Shown in pieces: positions 6,362 to 10,085 of a DNA stretch of 10,085 nucleotides. Made by a program: the position numbers and the translations under genes. The stretch's first letter is position 1. Each line of letters begins with the position of its first letter. The notes under the pieces are model-generated. The model was not told the origin of the DNA. It saw nothing but the letters and a program-made list of their open reading frames with translations, and did no database searches. The stretch comes from Magnetovibrio sp. (GTDB lineage Bacteria; Pseudomonadota; Alphaproteobacteria; Rhodospirillales; Magnetovibrionaceae). The stretch covers positions 1-10,085 of the forward strand of contig JAESUA010000352.1 in the NCBI GenBank assembly GCA_016763255.1, written 5' to 3'.

Positions 6362-6388
6362 CTATTTTGAGAGAGAGGCCAAAGGGGC

Positions 6389-7474
6389 TCAATCGGTGGG
6401 GAAGGCAAACACCTGTTTGGGGTCGGCCCATACGGTGACGGCAGCGCCTTCTTCGGGTTTCATCACACCTGGGGTGCGCACATGCAAAAGCACTTTTTTG
6501 CCTTCGTCTGCGCCCTTACCGGCAACCCGAATGTGCAGGTGGCTGGAACGTCCCAAAAGGTAGCTTGCTTCAACATGTCCCGTGGTTGAACAACAGCCTT
6601 CGGGAACGTCGCCATGGGTGCCCATGGTGACGCGGATGCCTTCCATACGCACCAGCAATTTGGCATGGCTGCCATCGGGGATGGATGGGATTGGGAAAGG
6701 CCCAAAGGGGGTTTCCAATAGGCCCTTCGTAACCACACCTTCGAAGTGGTTCATCGGCCCGAACAGTTCGGCGACAAAAGCATCAACGGGGTGAAAATAC
6801 GTTTGCACCGGGGTGCCCGCCTGGATCACCCTGCCGTCCTTCATGACGACAATGTGATCGGCCATAAACATGGCTTCTTCGGGGTCATGGGTGACCATCA
6901 ACACCGCCACGCCACATTCTTTCAAAAAATTCAGGGTGTCTTCGCGCACCTGCGCCCGGCGGGTCACATCGAGGCCCGAAAAGGGTTCGTCCAGCAGGAG
7001 GATTAGCGGCTCCGGTGCCAAGGCCCGCAACAGCGCTACGCGTTGTTGTTGACCGCCCGAAAGCACATGGGGGAAACTGTTGCGGTGCTTGGCCACGCCC
7101 ATGCGTTTCAAACCCGCTTCAACCCAGTCGCGCCGTTGCGCGGTCAGATTTTTGATGCCAAACGCAATGTTGTCGAACACATTGAGGTGCGGGAACAGGG
7201 CGTAATCTTGAAACATCAATCCAATGCCGCGTTTTTCCGGGGCTAGAGAAACGCCATGTTTGCCGTCGGCGACCATTTTACCTTGGAGATAAATGTGTCC
7301 GTCTTGAACGTTTTCGAGCCCAGCGGCGAGGCGCAGTAAGGTGGTCTTGCCGCAACCCGACGGCCCCAATAGGCAGGTCAACTTGCCCGCTTCGGCCAGC
7401 AGGGAAACGTCTTTCAAAACTTCTGACGATCCATAAGAATGACGGATGCGTTCCATTACAAGACCGGTGGTCAT
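6389..7474 (-). CDS. fbpC: Fe(III) ABC transporter ATP-binding protein
   Basis: The 361-residue ATPase energises ferric-iron import from the cytoplasmic face of the permease. All ABC motifs are intact: Walker A GPSGCGKTT (37-45), Q-loop FQD (88-90), signature LSGGQ (138-142), Walker B ILLLDE (158-163), D-loop SGLD (166-169) and switch His196 in VTHD. Residues about 240-361 are a C-terminal extension of the TOBE type found in the FbpC/PotA/MalK group, ending VTVWADPKQVFAFPTD. The start overlaps the fbpB stop (ATGA), with AGGAGG seven bases upstream, so it is translated in coupling with the permease. The iron assignment comes from the neighbouring binding protein and permease; the ATPase alone could also be read as a spermidine, sulfate or other subunit of this group. 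No strong terminator follows, so some transcription could run on toward flgE. Confidence 0.93.
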   Translation of the reverse strand: MTTGLVMERIRHSYGSSEVLKDVSLLAEAGKLTCLLGPSGCGKTTLLRLAAGLENVQDGHIYLQGKMVADGKHGVSLAPEKRGIGLMFQDYALFPHLNVFDNIAFGIKNLTAQRRDWVEAGLKRMGVAKHRNSFPHVLSGGQQQRVALLRALAPEPLILLLDEPFSGLDVTRRAQVREDTLNFLKECGVAVLMVTHDPEEAMFMADHIVVMKDGRVIQAGTPVQTYFHPVDAFVAELFGPMNHFEGVVTKGLLETPFGPFPIPSIPDGSHAKLLVRMEGIRVTMGTHGDVPEGCCSTTGHVEASYLLGRSSHLHIRVAGKGADEGKKVLLHVRTPGVMKPEEGAAVTVWADPKQVFAFPTD

Positions 7475-9210
7475 GGTGCGGCCTCCTCAATATCAATGAG
7501 GGCCGGGGCTTCGTCCGTTACGGTATTTGCGGTGCGTGACTGGGTGATGGTGAGGCTCAGCAAAAGCACCGGAATGATGCCCGCGGCGACAATGGACAGT
7601 GCCGCCAAGGAGGCTTCGGGCAGCAATTCGTCGGAAGCGTATTGGTGCACAAAAGTGGCCAGTGTTTCAAAATTGAACGGGCGTAATACCACGGTCATGG
7701 GAAGTTCCTTCATGCAGTCCACAAACACCAGCAAAGCCGCCGTCATAATTGAGCCCTTCATCATCGGCAAATGCACGCGTCTTAGCGTTGTCATCGGCCC
7801 GGCACCCAAGGTGCGGGCTGCACCATCCATGTTGGCGGTGATTTTACCCAAACCTGCTTCGGCAGAGCCAAAGGAGAGCGATAAAAAGCGCACCACATAG
7901 CCGAAGGTCACGGCAATCACAGTGCCGGAAAAGATCAGCCCCGTCGAGATGCCAAAGCTATCGCGTGCCCAGCCATCGATGGTGTTATCGACCCAGCCCA
8001 GATAGATTATGATGCCGATTGCCAATACCGCGCCCGGCACCGCATAGCCCAAGGCTGCAAGGCGCGTGACGGCGCGAATCCAAGGGGTTTGCCCCAGACG
8101 CAAGCTGTAGGCGAGAAATACACCCAGCACGATGGCGATAAAAGCGGCGAGGCTTGAGAGCAGCAGGGAATTTATCGTGAACGACCAAAAATCGGCATCA
8201 AGCGTATCTTGATAAAAAATCAGGGCGTAATTGCCCAACACCCAAGCGGGAACCAAAAAACCCAGCGTGACCGGGATGGCGCAGATCAAAAAAGCCACGC
8301 TTGCCAGGGGAGGAGACAGCTCAAACCCAGGCAAGGCACGGATGTGCGTGGAGGTGTGGTGAAACTTTTGCTTTCGCCGGCCATAGCGTTCCAGGCCGAT
8401 CAGCGCGATCACGAACAACAACAAGACCGATGCCAATTGTGCCGCACCGGATGGGCTGTTCATGTTCATCCACACATCAAAAATACCCTTGGAAAACGTG
8501 GAGACGGCAAAAAAATCAACGGTACCGTAATCGTTGAGGGTTTCCATCATCACCAAACTGACACCCACCGCGATGGACGGCCGGGCCAGCGGCAGGGCGA
8601 CTTTGAAAAAACTTGGCCAAGGGCCTTTGCCCAAGGTCCGGCTGGCTTCTAAAACACACACGCTTTGTTCCAAAAATGCGGAACGTGCCAGTAGGTAAAC
8701 GTATGGGTACAGCACCATGGTCATCATGGTGATGGCGCCGCCTAAGGAGCGAATTTCCGGGAACCAGTACTCTCGACGGCCTTCAAAGCCGAAGGTGTCG
8801 CGGATCATGGATTGGATGGGGCCGGAATACTCTAAGATATCCGTATAGACATAAGCGATGACATAGGCCGGAACCGCCATGGGGATCAGCAGCGCCCATT
8901 CGAAGATGCGTTTGCCGGGGAAACGGCACATGGTCACGATCCAGGCGGTGGCGGTGCCGATGACGAAGGTGCCGCAACCTACGCCGATCATCAACAGTAA
9001 GGTGGTCGAAACCAAATGACCCAAAACGGTGTCGACCAGGTGTGCCCAAATGTCGCCCGACGGGGTCAGCGCCAGTCCGATCACCACAAAAATTGGCAAT
9101 GCGACCGTCATCGCCACGACGAGCGTGCCAAACGCCCAGATATCAATGCGGGGCATTTTAAGGCGTTTAATTGTACGCCCAATGGTGGCGAGGTGCGCCG
9201 ATGTGTTCAT
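7471..9210 (-). CDS. fbpB: Fe(III) ABC transporter permease, fused two-domain
   Basis: This inner-membrane channel for ferric iron has two permease domains in one chain. Using the ATG at 9210 it has 579 residues. The first membrane segment is at about 25-47, and there are about twelve in all. Each half contains the cytoplasmic EAA loop that docks on the ATPase: EASRTLGKGPWPSFFKVALP (188-207) and DGAARTLGAGPMTTLRRVHLP (462-482). Both keep the family's glycine seven residues after the first Ala. The frame stays open to an ATG at 9264, but that codon lies inside the 3' arm of an intrinsic terminator and adds a segment unlike the family, so the start at 9210 is preferred. Its ribosome site is weak, and Met19 of this product (9156) is an alternative. 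The stop overlaps the fbpC start by four bases. The fused architecture and the preceding Fe(III)-binding protein point to the FbpB/SfuB/FutB group. Confidence 0.92.
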   Translation of the reverse strand: MNTSAHLATIGRTIKRLKMPRIDIWAFGTLVVAMTVALPIFVVIGLALTPSGDIWAHLVDTVLGHLVSTTLLLMIGVGCGTFVIGTATAWIVTMCRFPGKRIFEWALLIPMAVPAYVIAYVYTDILEYSGPIQSMIRDTFGFEGRREYWFPEIRSLGGAITMMTMVLYPYVYLLARSAFLEQSVCVLEASRTLGKGPWPSFFKVALPLARPSIAVGVSLVMMETLNDYGTVDFFAVSTFSKGIFDVWMNMNSPSGAAQLASVLLLFVIALIGLERYGRRKQKFHHTSTHIRALPGFELSPPLASVAFLICAIPVTLGFLVPAWVLGNYALIFYQDTLDADFWSFTINSLLLSSLAAFIAIVLGVFLAYSLRLGQTPWIRAVTRLAALGYAVPGAVLAIGIIIYLGWVDNTIDGWARDSFGISTGLIFSGTVIAVTFGYVVRFLSLSFGSAEAGLGKITANMDGAARTLGAGPMTTLRRVHLPMMKGSIMTAALLVFVDCMKELPMTVVLRPFNFETLATFVHQYASDELLPEASLAALSIVAAGIIPVLLLSLTITQSRTANTVTDEAPALIDIEEAAP

Positions 9211-9216
9211 GCGGGC

Positions 9217-9229
9217 TTGGGGTCCCCAA
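9217..9229. repeat. Palindrome TTGGGG-T-CCCCAA before fbpB
   Basis: A 13-base palindrome with a single central base lies between the terminator's T-tract and the fbpB start, seven bases before the ATG. It could be a second small hairpin in the read-through transcript or an operator. Its GGGG could also compete for the CCCC arm of the terminator. Function unknown. Confidence 0.35.
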
Positions 9230-9268
9230 AAAATAAAAACCCCATGGAAGCCAAATGCTTCCATGGGG
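9228..9268 (-). terminator. Intrinsic terminator after the Fe-binding protein gene
   Basis: On the minus strand CCCCATGGAAGC pairs perfectly with GCTTCCATGGGG (12 base pairs, five-base loop ATTTG) and is followed by TTTTTATTTTTT. It starts 12 bases after the TAA of the binding-protein gene and ends just before fbpB. The run of T exists only in the minus-strand direction. This arrangement typically lets the abundant periplasmic protein be made in excess over the membrane subunits. Confidence 0.93.
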
Positions 9269-9280
9269 CCCTAGAGGGAT

Positions 9281-10085
9281 TTACTGGTCGAAACCGACCT
9301 TGTCCATCATTTTTGTCGCGGTGGTGTGGGCTGCGACGATCTCAGATAAGTTGCGATCGTCGGCTTTGAACGTGCCCCAGCTGGCAACCAGGGGTTCCAT
9401 CGTCACGCCGTCTTTCAGCGGATATTCGAAGTTGGCGGAGGAATAGATCGTCTGGGCATTCTCAGAGGACAAAAACTCCAAGAATTTTAAGGCAGTGTCT
9501 GAACGTTTGGAGGCCTTGGTGATGGCGGCGGCGGAAACGTTAACGTGGGTGCCACGATCAGCTTGGTTCGGGAACACGATGTTCACGGCTGCGGCCCAGG
9601 CTTTTTGTTCCGGCTTTTTATCATTCGTGATCATTTTGCCGAAGTAGTAGCTGTTGCCCAAGGATACGTCGCATTCGCCTTCGAAGATGGCTTTAACTTG
9701 TGCGCGATCATTGCCCTGAGGCTTGCGCGCCAGGTTGGTTTTGACGCCCCGAATCCAGGCCTCGGCAGCTTTTTCACCCTTGGCGGCGATAACCGAAGCC
9801 AGCAAAGAAACGTTGTAAGGATGCTTGCCCGAACGGGTGCAGATACGACCTTTCATATGTGGTTTGGCAAGATCTTCGTAGGTGTCTATTTCGCCAGCTT
9901 TAACGCGGGTTTTGTGGGCGTAAACGGCGCGCGCCCGCATGGTCAGGCCGGTCCACATATCGTCCGGGGAACGGTACTTGCTGGGGATGTTTTTGGCGAT
10001 AACGGCGCTTTTCATCGGCTGCAACAGGCCTTCGGCCTCAAATTCGCCCATGCGGTTGACGTCGGCGGTGAGGATGATGTCGGCG
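9281..10085 (-). CDS. fbpA: Fe(III) ABC transporter substrate-binding protein, N-terminus cut by right edge
   Basis: This periplasmic ferric-iron binder delivers iron to the permease. The frame is open to the right edge: 11 codons reading ADIILTADVNR precede the internal Met at 10051, so that Met is not the start. The visible 267 residues are most of a protein of about 340; the signal peptide and first strands are missing. Iron-ligand tyrosines are recognisable in NSYYFGKM (9636-9659; the paired Tyr is the family hallmark), with a further Tyr in RARAVYAHK. A Cys in RICTRSG and one in GECDVS match a conserved pair that I recall from the FutA/IdiA branch, so this may be a FutA-type protein, not classical FbpA. 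It ends KVGFDQ, 12 bases before a strong terminator. The promoter and any Fur box lie outside the window. Confidence 0.94.
   Translation of the reverse strand, partial: ADIILTADVNRMGEFEAEGLLQPMKSAVIAKNIPSKYRSPDDMWTGLTMRARAVYAHKTRVKAGEIDTYEDLAKPHMKGRICTRSGKHPYNVSLLASVIAAKGEKAAEAWIRGVKTNLARKPQGNDRAQVKAIFEGECDVSLGNSYYFGKMITNDKKPEQKAWAAAVNIVFPNQADRGTHVNVSAAAITKASKRSDTALKFLEFLSSENAQTIYSSANFEYPLKDGVTMEPLVASWGTFKADDRNLSEIVAAHTTATKMMDKVGFDQ

Noticed and set aside
8209..8652. Plus-strand open frame of 147 codons opposite fbpB
   Set aside because: It is antisense to conserved membrane segments of the permease, is rich in Gln, His and Arg as expected for a shadow frame, and has no ribosome site of note.
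10049..10051. ATG as the start of the iron-binding protein
   Set aside because: The frame stays open upstream and encodes ADIILTADVNR, a conserved stretch of these proteins, so this Met is internal and the gene continues past the edge.

Overview
All recognisable genes in this window lie on the minus strand, so biological order runs from right to left. Gene content and style suggest an alphaproteobacterium, probably Rhodospirillales-like. The reasons are a single-domain FlgJ without a muramidase, a FlgN-type chaperone just before flgK, sigma-54 promoters in front of flagellar genes, and moderate GC content. The genus cannot be fixed from this stretch.

Right part (about 6389-10085): a ferric-iron ABC importer. 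It consists of a periplasmic Fe(III)-binding protein cut by the right edge (fbpA/futA type), a fused two-domain permease (fbpB) and its ATPase (fbpC). A strong intrinsic terminator sits directly after the binding-protein gene. It also covers the upstream-most possible fbpB start, so the real fbpB start is further downstream. fbpB and fbpC overlap by four bases (ATGA).

Middle (about 4254-6388): a long flagellar hook protein gene (flgE, 636 codons). Its variable domain carries two tandem copies of a module of about 93 residues. In front of it is a sigma-54 promoter with an IHF-like site and further upstream motifs.

Left part (1-4253): flgI (P-ring), flgJ (rod-binding), a flgN-like chaperone gene and flgK (hook-filament junction, cut by the left edge). 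The first three are tightly coupled: TAATG between flgI and flgJ, and one base between flgJ and flgN. flgI has its own sigma-54 promoter. flgK fills positions 1-1959 as an open frame with no stop inside the window.

The main unexpected signal is regulatory. The flgE and flgI upstream regions share four elements at exactly the same distances: a sigma-54 -24/-12 element; TTAGTG-NN-TTGA 15 bp upstream of the -24 edge; GGCAA-N6-CCC at 56 bp; and the octamer TGCCGGGT at 105 bp (plus-strand spelling). The sequence between them is not obviously conserved. This looks like a fixed enhancer-IHF-sigma-54 layout that co-regulates hook and P-ring genes. The second notable point is the duplicated module inserted into the hook protein. 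I found no RNA genes, CRISPR arrays, insertion sequences or defence genes.
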